Shown here: positions 41,138-50,046 of the stretch, one piece after another
Numbering within the stretch: the first letter of the stretch is position 1
Layout: each line of letters begins with the position of its first letter
Notes under the pieces: model-generated
What the model saw: the letters and a program-made list of their open reading frames with translations, nothing else
Databases searched by the model: none
What the model was told of the DNA's origin: nothing
Made by a program: the position numbers and the translations under genes
Assembly (NCBI GenBank): GCA_035626395.1
Contig: DASPNR010000030.1
Span: forward strand, 186,001 to 250,000
Reading direction: 5' to 3'
From: Candidatus Limnocylindrales bacterium
GTDB taxonomy: Bacteria > Desulfobacterota > Binatia > UBA1149 > CAITLU01
Length of the DNA: 64,000 bases

Positions 41138-42342
41138 CGCGCACGGTCCAGCCTTGCCGCCTCTCCGCGCTCGGCATGGTGAGCGCGCTCGGCACGGGTC
41201 CGGCCGAAACCTGGCCGCGCCTGATCGCCGGCGACACGTCGCGGCTGGTGCGGCGCGCCGATCTGGTCCCGGAGCAGGAGCTCATCATCGGCATGTGCGC
41301 GGAGCCGCTGCCGCCGGTGCCCGAGGGCCTGCGCGAGTTCGACTGCCGCAACAACCGGCTGCTGCTGGCCGCGCTCGACCAGATCGTGCAGCCCATCGTC
41401 GGCGCCATTGCCAGGTATGGCCGCGCGCGCGTCGCCGTCGTGGCCGGCACCAGCACCGCCGGCGTAGCCGATGCCGAAGAAGCCATCCGTCACCAGGTTC
41501 GCACGGGCAACCTTCCGGAGCGCTTCCGTTACGCGCAGCTCGAGTTCGGCGGCACCTCCGACTTCATCGCGGCCTACCTCGGCACCACCGGTCCGGCCTA
41601 CACGCTCTCCACCGCATGCTCCTCGGGCGCACGCGCACTTGCCTCGGCGCGCTCGCTGCTGGCGATGGGAATGGCGGATGCGGTCGTGTGCGGCGCCGCC
41701 GACACGCTCTGCGGCGTCACCGCCAACGGCTTCAGCTCCCTCGGCGTCGTCGCGCCCGAGCTGACCAACCCCTGCAGCGCCAATCGCCGCGGCCTGACGC
41801 TCGGAGAAGCCGCGGCGTTCTTCCTGGTGACGCGCGAGGAGGGCGGCGTGCAGTTGAGCGGCGTCGGCGAATCGAGCGAAGCCCACCACATGTCGTCGCC
41901 CGATCCGGAAGGGTCCGGCGCGCGTGCGGCCATGCAAGCCGCTCTGGCCGACGCCGGAGTGTCGGCCGCCGACATTGCCTACCTGAACCTGCACGGCACC
42001 GGCACCTCCATCAATGATGCGATGGAATCGCGCGCCGTCTCCGAGGTGCTCGGGCCTTCGGTCCCGGTCAGCTCCACCAAGTCGCTGGTCGGGCACACGC
42101 TCGGTGCCGCCGGCGCCATCGAAGCCGCGTTCTGCTGGCAGGTGCTGGATGCGTTCGACGGGGGCGAGCTGGCGCTGCCGCCGCATCGCTGGGACGGCGT
42201 GCCCGATCCGGACCTTCCCGCTCTCGATCTGGTCGAGCCGGGCCGGCGCGTGGCCGCCGGCAAGGTCGCGCGCGTGATGACCAACTCCTTCGGCTTCGGC
42301 GGCAACAACTGTACGCTCATCCTGGAGCGGCGCGTGGCGTAG
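41134..42342 (+). CDS. Beta-ketoacyl-ACP synthase II-like (aryl polyene ketosynthase)
   Basis: A 402-residue condensing enzyme. The catalytic triad is intact: Cys in YTLSTACSSGARALASA, His in LNLHGTGTSINDAMESRAV and His in STKSLVGHTLGAAGAIEAAF, ending NSFGFGGNNCTLILERR. The sequence is FabF-like but smaller in the N-terminal half and followed by a truncated, non-catalytic homologue, the KS/CLF pairing of aryl polyene and flexirubin systems. It would extend an aryl starter by malonyl-ACP units. It lies 12 kb from the rest of the predicted pathway genes. Confidence 0.88.
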   Translation: MTRTVQPCRLSALGMVSALGTGPAETWPRLIAGDTSRLVRRADLVPEQELIIGMCAEPLPPVPEGLREFDCRNNRLLLAALDQIVQPIVGAIARYGRARVAVVAGTSTAGVADAEEAIRHQVRTGNLPERFRYAQLEFGGTSDFIAAYLGTTGPAYTLSTACSSGARALASARSLLAMGMADAVVCGAADTLCGVTANGFSSLGVVAPELTNPCSANRRGLTLGEAAAFFLVTREEGGVQLSGVGESSEAHHMSSPDPEGSGARAAMQAALADAGVSAADIAYLNLHGTGTSINDAMESRAVSEVLGPSVPVSSTKSLVGHTLGAAGAIEAAFCWQVLDAFDGGELALPPHRWDGVPDPDLPALDLVEPGRRVAAGKVARVMTNSFGFGGNNCTLILERRVA

Positions 42343-42387
42343 ATCGGCTCTTCGGGAGCCGGGCGGCAAGGAAGGGGCGGCAAAACA

Positions 42388-43149
42388 TTGGTCGAATTGG
42401 TCCTTCAGCATTGGGCGGCGTGGGCGCCGGGGCTGTCCAGCCGCCAGCAGTGGGCGCAGTGGGCGCAGTCGCCGCACCCGCTGACGAGCAAGGAGGTTGC
42501 CGACGCCGCCTTCCTTCCGGCCATGCTGCGACGTCGCTGCACTCCGCTCTCGCGCGCGATGCTGGCGGCTGCGTACGGCTGCGCCGAAGCCGTCGATCTC
42601 TCCACCGTGCGCAGCGTGTTCGCCTCGCGCCACGGCAGCATCAACGAGTCGGTCCCGCTGTTCCACAACATCGCGCACGGCGAGCGCATGTCGCCGTCCC
42701 GCTTCACGCACACCGTGCACAATGCACAGTCGGGCCTGTTCTCCATCGCCGCCGGCAATCGCATGGCTTCCAGCGCGATGTCGGCCCGCGCCGAGACCTT
42801 CGCGTGCGGCTTCCTCGAGGCCGCCACGCACCTGCACCGCGAGCCGGCGCGGCCGGTGCTGCTCGTCGTCGGTGACGTGGCGCTGTCGGAGACGTTCGCG
42901 CCGCTGGTCGAGGAGCCGGACGCGGCCTATGCGGTGGCGGTGCTGCTGGCCAGCAGTGGCGAGGGCACGGCGCTGAAGTTCGACGTGCGCGGCGAGGACG
43001 AAGCGCCGCCGCCGCTGCGGCCCGTGGCCGAGGCCGATGCCGTCGCGCGCGGCTGGCCCGATGCCGCCGAGTTCGTGCGCTGGCTGCATGGCAGCGACGC
43101 CGAGCTGGTGCTGCGCGGCAGCGGCCGCAGCTGGCGCTGGCGCCGGTAG
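42388..43149 (+). CDS. Ketosynthase-like chain length factor (Ketoacyl-synt_2 family)
   Basis: A 253-residue protein resembling only the N-terminal half of a ketosynthase (PF13723 type): AWAPGLSSRQQWAQWAQ, RRRCTPLSRAMLAAAYGC, VRSVFASRHGSINESVPLFHNIAHGERMSPSRFTHTVHNAQSGLFSIAAGN and ETFACGFLEAATHL. The active-site Cys-His-His set of true synthases is absent (the equivalent position reads NAQSG). Such proteins pair with a full ketosynthase and are thought to set chain length. TTG 42388 is used as start behind GAAGGGG; no ATG fits. Confidence 0.85.
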   Translation: MVELVLQHWAAWAPGLSSRQQWAQWAQSPHPLTSKEVADAAFLPAMLRRRCTPLSRAMLAAAYGCAEAVDLSTVRSVFASRHGSINESVPLFHNIAHGERMSPSRFTHTVHNAQSGLFSIAAGNRMASSAMSARAETFACGFLEAATHLHREPARPVLLVVGDVALSETFAPLVEEPDAAYAVAVLLASSGEGTALKFDVRGEDEAPPPLRPVAEADAVARGWPDAAEFVRWLHGSDAELVLRGSGRSWRWRR

Positions 43150-43150
43150 C

Positions 43151-44485
43151 ATGTCCGACCGACATCCGCGCGACCGACTGCAGCGTCAGCTGACTCTGTC
43201 CGATGCGACGCTGCTGGTGGTCTCCTCCGTCATCGGCGTGGGCATCTTCCTTACGCCAGGCGCCGTGGCCGATGCGCTGCCTCATCCCGCCGCGTTCCTG
43301 CTCGCGTGGCTGGTCGGCGGCCTGCTCTCGCTCAGCGGCGCGCTGGCCAATGCCGAGCTCGGAGCCATGTACCCGCATGCCGGCGGCAACTACGTCTATC
43401 TTCGCGAGGCGTGGCATCCGGCCGCCGGCTTCGTCGCCGGATGGCTTTCTTTTTTCGTCATCTATGCCGGGACCATCGCCACTCTGGCCGTCGGCTTCGC
43501 CGAAGGAATGGCCAACTTCGTCGTGCTCGACGAGACTGGTCGCACGGCGGTAGCCGTGGCGATGACGGCGGCCGCCAGCGCCGTCAACTACCGCGGCGTC
43601 AGGCTCGGTGCGACGGTCAACAACGTCACTGCGGTCGCCAAGATCGCCGCGCTGCTGGCGCTGGCGGTCGTGGGGCCTGCTCTCGGCGGCGGCGACGCCG
43701 ACAATCTCGCGCTGGTGCCGCCCGGCGACGCGAGGGTGTCGCTGGCATCGTTCGGCCTGGCGCTGTCACCGGTGCTCTTCAGCTATCTCGGCTGGAACGC
43801 CTCGGTGTTCGTGGCCAGCGAGATTCGCACGCCGGCGCGCAACGTCCCGCGATCGCTGTTCCTCGGGCTCGGCATCTGCATCGGCATCTATCTGCTCGTC
43901 AACGTCGCCTATCTGTACGCGCTGCCGATCGAGCAGATGCGAGGGCTGGTGCGATCGGGCGAGGCGGCGGCGCGCGTGCTCTTCGGGGAGGCCGGGGCGG
44001 CAATGACGTCGGCCCTCATCCTCGCCTCCATCCTGAGCTGTCTCAATGCGACGATCCTGGTCGGCCCTCGCATCGTCTACGCGATGGCGCTCGACGGCCT
44101 GCTGCCCTCGGCCATGTCGCGCGTCCACCCGCGCTATGCCACGCCGCACGTGGCGGTGCTGGCGCAGGCGATCACGGCTATCGTGCTCATCGTCCTGCTT
44201 CGCCGCTTCCCCAGCGTTCTCGATTACACCACCTTTGCCATCGTGCTGGCGACGATGGCCGATACGGCGGCGCTGTATGCGCTGCGCAGGAAGCAGCCGC
44301 ATCACGCGCGGCCCTATCGCGCGTGGGGCTATCCGGTGCTGCCGGCGCTGTATCTGCTCGCCAACGCAGCGGTTGCGGGCGTGATGCTGTGGGGACGGCC
44401 GCTCGAGTGCCTGTCGGCACTGGCCGTGGCGTCGACCGCCGTGCCGGCCTACCTGCTCATGCGGCGCCGCAGTGCGCGAGCCTGA
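43151..44485 (+). CDS. APC family amino acid permease
   Basis: A 444-residue membrane protein with about 12 helices. It begins LTLSDATLLVVSSVIGVGIFLTPGAVADAL, the helix 1 GxGIF hinge of APC carriers, followed by ANAELGAMYPHAGGNYVYLREAW, the family helix 3 motif. It resembles the LAT/SteT branch. It starts 1 bp after the chain length factor stop, so it belongs to the same operon. An aromatic amino acid supplier for the ammonia-lyase would make sense, but that is inference only. Confidence 0.87.
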   Translation: MSDRHPRDRLQRQLTLSDATLLVVSSVIGVGIFLTPGAVADALPHPAAFLLAWLVGGLLSLSGALANAELGAMYPHAGGNYVYLREAWHPAAGFVAGWLSFFVIYAGTIATLAVGFAEGMANFVVLDETGRTAVAVAMTAAASAVNYRGVRLGATVNNVTAVAKIAALLALAVVGPALGGGDADNLALVPPGDARVSLASFGLALSPVLFSYLGWNASVFVASEIRTPARNVPRSLFLGLGICIGIYLLVNVAYLYALPIEQMRGLVRSGEAAARVLFGEAGAAMTSALILASILSCLNATILVGPRIVYAMALDGLLPSAMSRVHPRYATPHVAVLAQAITAIVLIVLLRRFPSVLDYTTFAIVLATMADTAALYALRRKQPHHARPYRAWGYPVLPALYLLANAAVAGVMLWGRPLECLSALAVASTAVPAYLLMRRRSARA

Positions 44486-44691
44486 TCGGCGCGAGTGCAT
44501 CGACGTCTTCCGGCGAGTCGTGCGTCGAGACGGCCCTCCAGGCATCACCGCACGTTCCGCGCAGCGGCGGCTGCGCCGCGAGCGCATGCGCGGCCGATCG
44601 CCTCGCTTCTGCGCGCATGAGCCACGCCTTCGTTCCACAGATGCGGCAGGCGGTGCTCGATCACCGGCAATTCTCGCGCTAGCTATACGGT

Positions 44692-45936
44692 ATGCGCTTT
44701 CACGTCTCTCCCCTCCTGCTTCCGATCCCTTCGGCTTTCCTGGCGCTCCTGCTACTGGCCCTCGCGCCCGTCGCCAACGCGCAGCTGCCGGCCACGCATG
44801 CGCAGTCGGCGCCGTGCGGCGGCCCGTTCGATGCGTGGCTCGCCGAGTTCCGTGACGAAGCGATCGCCAAGGGAATCAGCTCGCAGACGCTGTCGAAGGC
44901 TGCGCCGCTGATGAAGGTCGACCCGGCCGTGCTGGCCAAGGATCGCGGTCAGCAGGTCTTCGCGCAGACGTTCGTCGAGTTCGCCGGGCGCATGGCCGAA
45001 GGCTACCGGCTGCCGCAAGGAAAGGAGCGCATCCGCAAGAACGCCGACACGTTCGAGCGCATCGAGCGCCAGTTCGGCGTGCCTGCCGCGGTGATCGTCG
45101 CGTTCTGGGCGCTGGAGACGGACTTTGGCGCCAACATGGGCGATGTGCCGACCATTCGCGCGCTGACGACGCTCGCACACGACTGCCGCCGGCCCCAGCT
45201 GTTTCGCGAGCAGCTGCTGGCTGCGCTGCGCATCCTGCAGAACGGGGATCTGACGCTCGAGCAGATGAAGGGGCCGTTTGCCGGCGAGCTCGGCCAGCTC
45301 CAGTTCCTGCCCACGCACTACTTCGATCATGCCGTCGACTTCGACGGCGACGGCCGCCGAAATCTAATCGGCAGCACGCCCGACGCGCTCGCTTCGGCCG
45401 CAAACTACGCCGCCAGCCTGGGCTGGCGGCGCGGCGAGCCATGGCTCGAGGAGGTGCGAGTGCCTGCGGATCTGCCGTGGGAAGAGAGTGGTCTGGACAT
45501 CGAGCATCCGCGTTCGAGATGGTCGGGCTGGGGCGTGACGCGCGCCGACGGCGGCCGGCTGCCATCCGATGGCCTGCCGGCTTCGCTGCTGCTGCCGATG
45601 GGCCGCCACGGCCCGGCGTTCCTGGCCTACCCGAACTTCCGCATCTACCTTCAGTGGAACCAGTCACTCGTGTACGCGACCACTGCCGCCTACCTTGCCA
45701 CACGCATTGCGCGCGCACCGCGCATGGACACGTCCCGGAAGGTCCCGTCACTGAGCGTCGATCAAATGCGTGCGCTGCAGCAGGAGCTGAAGCGGCGTGG
45801 CTACGACGTGGGCAAGATCGACGGCGTGCTCGGTGCGCAGACGCGCATCGCGGTGCGCGACGTCCAGAAGAAGCTCGGCATGCCCGCCGACGCCTACCCT
45901 ACCACCGAGCTGTTCCAGCGGCTGCGTAGCGAGTGA
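44692..45936 (+). CDS. Lytic murein transglycosylase (MltB family) with peptidoglycan-binding domain
   Basis: A 414-residue exported enzyme. The signal peptide covers residues 1-30 (LLLLALAPVANAQ). The MltB fold is seen in FDAWLAEFRDEAIAKGIS, the catalytic Glu of AVIVAFWALETDFGANMG, LTLEQMKGPFAGELGQLQFLPTHYFDHAVDFDGDG and AYPNFRIYLQWNQSLVYA. A PG_binding_1 domain closes the protein (QMRALQQELKRRGYDVGKIDGVLGAQTRIAVRDVQKKLGMPADAYPT). It cleaves glycan strands to 1,6-anhydromuramic acid ends. Its gene is flanked by a 206-bp upstream gap without a visible regulatory site. Confidence 0.93.
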   Translation: MRFHVSPLLLPIPSAFLALLLLALAPVANAQLPATHAQSAPCGGPFDAWLAEFRDEAIAKGISSQTLSKAAPLMKVDPAVLAKDRGQQVFAQTFVEFAGRMAEGYRLPQGKERIRKNADTFERIERQFGVPAAVIVAFWALETDFGANMGDVPTIRALTTLAHDCRRPQLFREQLLAALRILQNGDLTLEQMKGPFAGELGQLQFLPTHYFDHAVDFDGDGRRNLIGSTPDALASAANYAASLGWRRGEPWLEEVRVPADLPWEESGLDIEHPRSRWSGWGVTRADGGRLPSDGLPASLLLPMGRHGPAFLAYPNFRIYLQWNQSLVYATTAAYLATRIARAPRMDTSRKVPSLSVDQMRALQQELKRRGYDVGKIDGVLGAQTRIAVRDVQKKLGMPADAYPTTELFQRLRSE

Positions 45937-45976
45937 GAGCCTGCGCTGCGCATCAGTGGATGCGCAGCGCAGGCTC
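45937..45976 (+). terminator. Perfect 17-bp hairpin after the transglycosylase gene
   Basis: A perfect inverted repeat of 17 bp (45937-45953 with 45960-45976) encloses CAGTGG and begins right after the stop codon. No U-tract follows on either strand. Its position between convergent genes (the next ends at 46004) suggests a bidirectional transcript end or mRNA-stabilising hairpin. Confidence 0.65.
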
Positions 45977-46003
45977 CCCGGCTGTCCCCGTGCGTCCCCT
46001 CGG

Positions 46004-46291
46004 TCAGTCGTCCCAATCGCGGTCGTAGCGATCGTGGTCGCGATACCGGCGCTGCTCGCTACGGTGCCAGCCGCCGTGATCGCGATCGCGTCGCCAGTGA
46101 TGGGAGTAGGGGCTTCGGTAATAGTGCGTCCGGCGGACCGCGCGTGCCGGAGCGACGTGGTAGACGCCGACCCGGCCGGAGTAGCCGTAGCTGGGATAAT
46201 ACGGATCGTGAACCACGCAGGCAGACACCGCCGTGGATGCGACTAGCGCGGCGATGCCGACGAGAAGGGGTCGCGCTCGCTTCATGGTCAT
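46004..46291 (-). CDS. Small His/Arg/Tyr/Asp-rich lipoprotein
   Basis: A 95-residue protein. GGGAGGTGAGCAA just before ATG 46291 fixes the start (MTMKRARPLLVGIAALVASTAVSAC), a signal peptide with lipobox VSAC. The mature part is strongly biased: DPYYPSYGYSGRVGVYHVAPARAVRRTHYYR followed by HHWRRDRDHGGWHRSEQRRYRDHDRYDRDWDD. Short lipoproteins of this composition occur in many proteobacteria without known function; the His/Asp content could bind metal ions. Confidence 0.75.
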   Translation of the reverse strand: MTMKRARPLLVGIAALVASTAVSACVVHDPYYPSYGYSGRVGVYHVAPARAVRRTHYYRSPYSHHWRRDRDHGGWHRSEQRRYRDHDRYDRDWDD

Positions 46292-46882
46292 TTGCTCACC
46301 TCCCGGGTCGGGTGGTGACGATTTGCCACCTTCCCGGCTGCCGTCTGTGCCTTGGACCCGCCGCCTTCCAGCGATGTTCATGGATGCTGGAACATTGGGC
46401 GAGACTGAGTGGCCGGCGGGCGCCGGCGGCGATGGAGGAGCGTGCGCCAATTGCTCAATGCGCCAATAAGGGAAACTTCACGCAGGGCCCTGCCGTCATG
46501 TCGCCGGAGGTCCGCGGGCCTGCATCGATGCGTCCGGCGAAGGACCGTAAACCTTTGTATATCAACAGGCTAGGGCTTGCCCGCCACGGACGCTGCGTCG
46601 TCCGGATTTTTTTTCATCCGGAACAGTAAATCTCTGGCGCTGCGTCCGCAGCCGGGTACACTACGCGCATGGAAGGTCGCGCATCGCGCGGCCGTCGAGC
46701 AGGGAGCAGGCGCCCACGCGCCGGCTCAGGAACGCCTCGCAGCTGGGACTGACCCAGAGCGAGCGGGCGGTAAGAAGGTACGTCCCACCTGGGCCTGCAC
46801 GGCCCACCGCCGGAACGGAAATTGAAACGCTGGCCTTGGTCCGGGTGTCTCTTGGGGAAGCAACCGGTGTCGAGAGGGAGCG
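46292..46882. other. Gene-free stretch between two divergent small exported-protein genes
   Basis: No reading frame here has a credible start, ribosome-binding site and coding composition. A short inverted repeat TCCGGAT/ATCCGGA with a T-rich loop (46601-46622) is the only clear structure. TACACT at 46667, before the plus-strand gene, is a possible -10 without a good -35. Base composition at 46540-46640 is less GC-rich than the surroundings. Confidence 0.5.
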
Positions 46883-47404
46883 ATGCGAAAGCACGAAGGG
46901 ACATCACGATACGCACATTCGATTGTTCGGCCGATCTCGCAGGCAGTGGCGATGGCGGGCGCGCTGCTGATCGGCACGGCCTCGGCAGCGGCCGCCGAAC
47001 CAGGCACGGCGCAGGCCGAGACGCAGGACGTGGCCATCTTGCGTGCGCTGCTCGGCGTTGCGCCGCCGCCGGCGGCCGAGCCTGCGCCGGCAGCCGAGCC
47101 AGTGGCGCCGGCTCTTCCCGAGCCGGTCATGGCGCGACTGTCCAAGCTGGCGGCCGCACGTCAGACGTCGGCCGAACAGACGCCGCCAGCCGACGGCCAG
47201 ACGGCTGCAGAGCAGGCCGCACTGGATTCGAGCCTGGCGCAGGCGCAGGCGACCTCCACGCCGGCCGAGGCCGCGCAGGGCACGTCGACGCCGGCCCCGG
47301 CGGCGGCCGACGCAGGCGTCGTCGGCACGCCCGGCTTCCAGCTGTCGCGCGCTCTGGCGGCTGCCAAGAATGCGTCCGACCGGCTGCTGGTCGCGGCTCC
47401 GTAG
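46883..47404 (+). CDS. Exported Ala/Pro-rich protein of unknown function
   Basis: A 173-residue protein with a signal sequence (AVAMAGALLIGTASAAAAEPG, cleavage near residue 37). The mature chain is dominated by Ala, Pro, Glu and Thr (APPPAAEPAPAAEPVAPALPEP, QAQATSTPAEAAQGTSTPAPAAA). Two short helical segments, VAILRALLG and FQLSRALAAAKNASDRLLV, flank the low-complexity part. A GAGAGGGAG site lies just before the ATG. It is probably a periplasmic or cell-surface linker-type protein; no family recognised. Confidence 0.6.
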   Translation: MRKHEGTSRYAHSIVRPISQAVAMAGALLIGTASAAAAEPGTAQAETQDVAILRALLGVAPPPAAEPAPAAEPVAPALPEPVMARLSKLAAARQTSAEQTPPADGQTAAEQAALDSSLAQAQATSTPAEAAQGTSTPAPAAADAGVVGTPGFQLSRALAAAKNASDRLLVAAP

Positions 47405-47473
47405 CCGCTTCGCGCAGCGGATCGAGGACCGTTGATCGGAGGGACCGGCGGATTGCGCCGGCCCGTATCCTCG

Positions 47474-48451
47474 TCACCGAGAGGTGCGGTGAGCTTCGGC
47501 GCGGCGGGCAAGCTCCTCGCGCATGAGACGCATGTACGCCATTGAGCGGCGGCCGCGCGCAGTTGCCTGCGGTGGAAACACGCGCGCCAGCAATCGATCC
47601 AGCGGGCCGCTTCCATAGTAGCGGAACCACGCCTTGCGCCACACGAACTCGAGCGCCACGAACGCTGCCAGCACGCTCCAGAAGATCCATCCGCACCAGG
47701 CCTGCCAGGCCTGCTTCCACCCGATGAGCGCCAGCGCGGCGCTGACCGCGGCGCTGATGCCGAAGAGCCACGCCCAAACGACCGTCAGCTTGCGGCAGTA
47801 GGGACGGATGAAATCCGGCGCCAGCGGATGCCAGACGCGCGCCGTCCGCTCGATCAGCGATTCCTCCCCTTGCAGGCTGGCCATCATCAGGCGGGCAACG
47901 GCGGCATGCACGAGCGCAGGCAGCAGCTGGATCGCCAGCTCGCTGCCGGTCAGCACCGCGATGGCGAGAATTGCCAGCAGCGTGGCGCGCTCATTGGCTG
48001 ACAGGGAGGCGGTCGCCGGCGCGCCGCGCATCGTGATCGCCGCGACCATCGCCGGCACCAGCATCACCAGTGCGAAGCCGCGCACGCCGAGGCTGTTCAG
48101 CGCCCGCCCGCCGGCAACCGAGCTCAGCACGACCATGCCCATCACGGCCAGCAGCCCGATGCCCTGCGCCGGCGTCACGTCGGCCGGCGGCGCGAACATC
48201 TGCCGCGCCGTCAGCGGAACGTCGCGGCCGTGGTGCTCGGCGATGTATCGGGCGTGACGGTCGAGCACCTCGCGCCGCGCGTCGTCGATCTCGAAGCGGT
48301 CGCCGTCGGGCCCTGCATCGGACGGAACGTCCTCGCCTGCGCGGGCGGCCGCCGATGCGTGGGTGCCGGCGCGATCGCCGTTGCCGCGAGCTTCTGCACG
48401 CGGCGCATCGCTGCTGGCGCCATTGCCGCGATCGGAGCTCGAAGCGCTCAC
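47474..48451 (-). CDS. COG4648-like membrane protein with N-terminal extension
   Basis: A 325-residue membrane protein, last gene of the pigment operon (13 bp after the halogenase-like gene). Residues 1-95 are hydrophilic. About five helices follow: LLAVMGMVVLSSVAGG, GFALVMLVPAMVAAITM, LLAILAIAVLTGSELAIQLLPALVHAAV, VVWAWLFGISAAVSAALALIG and IFWSVLAAFVALEFVWRKAWFRY. The second half (PALVHA, then RPYCRKLTVVWAWLF, then EFVWRKAWF) matches the COG4648 protein usually found in aryl polyene clusters, where it is needed but biochemically undefined. The extra N-terminal part and first helices are unusual. Confidence 0.7.
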   Translation of the reverse strand: MSASSSDRGNGASSDAPRAEARGNGDRAGTHASAAARAGEDVPSDAGPDGDRFEIDDARREVLDRHARYIAEHHGRDVPLTARQMFAPPADVTPAQGIGLLAVMGMVVLSSVAGGRALNSLGVRGFALVMLVPAMVAAITMRGAPATASLSANERATLLAILAIAVLTGSELAIQLLPALVHAAVARLMMASLQGEESLIERTARVWHPLAPDFIRPYCRKLTVVWAWLFGISAAVSAALALIGWKQAWQAWCGWIFWSVLAAFVALEFVWRKAWFRYYGSGPLDRLLARVFPPQATARGRRSMAYMRLMREELARRAEAHRTSR

Positions 48452-48464
48452 GCTCGCCGTACGC

Positions 48465-50027
48465 TCACAGCATCGGCTGATCGCCGACGAACGCCGTCAG
48501 CGGCAGCGGCTGCATGGGCCGGGCCGCCTCGTGGCGGCCGAGCAGCTCCAGCGCGCTGCAGCGCACCGTGTTGAAGATCTGCGCCTGCTTCTCCAGCACG
48601 CGCTTGCGCGAGCGGGGAAGGCCCACCTCGCTGATGAAGTCGATGTTCTCCAGTCCGTAGGAGAAGTGGCCGAGGTTCTTGGCGAAGAAGCGCCCGTCCC
48701 GCCGCAGCGTACGCGCCACCTCGCAGAAGAGCTCGCCGAAGTTGTTGAGCGCGCTCAGGATCAGCGGCTTCATGCGCAGCTGGCGCTTGAGCCACATCCG
48801 GTCGAGGTGCTCGTCGCACATGTACGGCGTCACCCACAGGTTGAAGTAGGAAGCGATGTCGAGGTCCCACTTGACGCGCGACAGCTCGAAGCTGCCCGAG
48901 TCGGCATACTGGCCGCGGTACAGCGCCAGCGTCGCCTCGTGCCGAAGCTGCACGAAGTCGTTGTAGAGCATCGTGCGCTCGGCCATCTCCTTGGCCGTGG
49001 CGCCGCCCATGTCGCGCGTGATCAGGTCGGTGAGGAAATCGTTCTCGAGCGCGATGAAGTCGGTGCCCGGGCTGTAGAGCGGATCGGCGGAGGTCGCGGC
49101 CTCGCCGGTCAGGCCCCAGCGTCCCGTGCTGAAGAACTGGCGCGTGCCATAGGCGATCTGCGTGTAGCTGCCGATGTCGACGGCGGTCGCGCCGCGCAGA
49201 AGCGTGCGCACCGCGCCGTGACTGTCCAGGAACGAGCGAAAGCCCTCGATGGTCCGCACCCTCGCGATCTGTTCGGCGCTCAGGCCGACGGCGCCGACGC
49301 TGGTGATGCCGCCGCGCAGCGGGATGAACCAGATCCAGTAGCCGGGATACCAGAAGTGCACGGTGGAAAGGCCGCGCACCGAGTGGCGCACGCGCTCGCG
49401 AAACGAAGGCGGCCCGTAGCTGTCGATGTCGACGACGTTCTCGAAGCGGCCCCACACCGAGCCGATGCGATGGCCTTCCTCGCGCACCCGCAGGCCCTTG
49501 GCGCGCGCGATCAGCTCGGCGCGCCCGCTGGCATCGACGAGCCACCGGGCCGTGTGCTGCTCGGTCCCCGAGCCGCTCTCGACGCTGAAGCGGTGCTCGC
49601 CGCCGTCGTCGCGCACGTCGACCGGGCGGGCGACCACGCCGCTTCGCACCTCGATGCCCGCGTCGGCGTTCATGACGGCCAGGTCCTTCTCGATGCGTGC
49701 GCGATCGATCTGGAAGGCGGCGTGGAAGGGCAGATTGATCGGCCCGATCTCGCTCAGGCTCTCCAGCGGCGCGTTGCGCTCCTCGTTGTCGAAGAAGTAG
49801 CGCAGGCCGTTCTTCGGATAGTGGTGGTCGTACATGTAGCGCAGCAGGCCCTGGCGCCGCACCAGATAGTTGGCACCGATCTCGACGGTGGCCTCTCCGA
49901 CCTTGAAGCTGGTCTCGGTGGAGCGCTCGAAGACGCCGATGCGCAGGCCCGGCTGCGTGCGCACGAGCTGGCGCGCCAGCATCTGCCCGGCAAAGCCGCC
50001 GCCGAGGATGGCAACGTCCCACTTCAT
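48465..50027 (-). CDS. Flavin-dependent halogenase-like oxidoreductase
   Basis: A 520-residue flavoprotein. Start 50027 gives MKWDVAILGGGFAGQMLARQL, the FAD Rossmann motif. SFKVGEATVEIG matches the GEAT/S region of flavin halogenases, HYPKNGLRYFF carries a Lys near the place of the catalytic lysine, and GYWIWFIPL is the halogenase W-x-W-x-I-P motif. GEAATSADPLYSPGTDFIALENDFL is the second FAD site. Related enzymes occur in flexirubin and dialkylresorcinol loci, where they chlorinate the aryl ring. Whether it halogenates or only oxidises cannot be settled by reading. Lies 19 bp after fabG in the operon. Confidence 0.75.
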   Translation of the reverse strand: MKWDVAILGGGFAGQMLARQLVRTQPGLRIGVFERSTETSFKVGEATVEIGANYLVRRQGLLRYMYDHHYPKNGLRYFFDNEERNAPLESLSEIGPINLPFHAAFQIDRARIEKDLAVMNADAGIEVRSGVVARPVDVRDDGGEHRFSVESGSGTEQHTARWLVDASGRAELIARAKGLRVREEGHRIGSVWGRFENVVDIDSYGPPSFRERVRHSVRGLSTVHFWYPGYWIWFIPLRGGITSVGAVGLSAEQIARVRTIEGFRSFLDSHGAVRTLLRGATAVDIGSYTQIAYGTRQFFSTGRWGLTGEAATSADPLYSPGTDFIALENDFLTDLITRDMGGATAKEMAERTMLYNDFVQLRHEATLALYRGQYADSGSFELSRVKWDLDIASYFNLWVTPYMCDEHLDRMWLKRQLRMKPLILSALNNFGELFCEVARTLRRDGRFFAKNLGHFSYGLENIDFISEVGLPRSRKRVLEKQAQIFNTVRCSALELLGRHEAARPMQPLPLTAFVGDQPML

Positions 50028-50046
50028 CGCTTCGCCACGTCCCGCT

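Noticed and set aside
46601-46622. Intrinsic terminator with T-rich loop
   Set aside because: The T-run is in the loop, not after the stem, and no gene ends nearby.
46640-46882. Possible c-di-GMP or other riboswitch before the Ala/Pro-rich protein
   Set aside because: No conserved core of any class known to me could be aligned.
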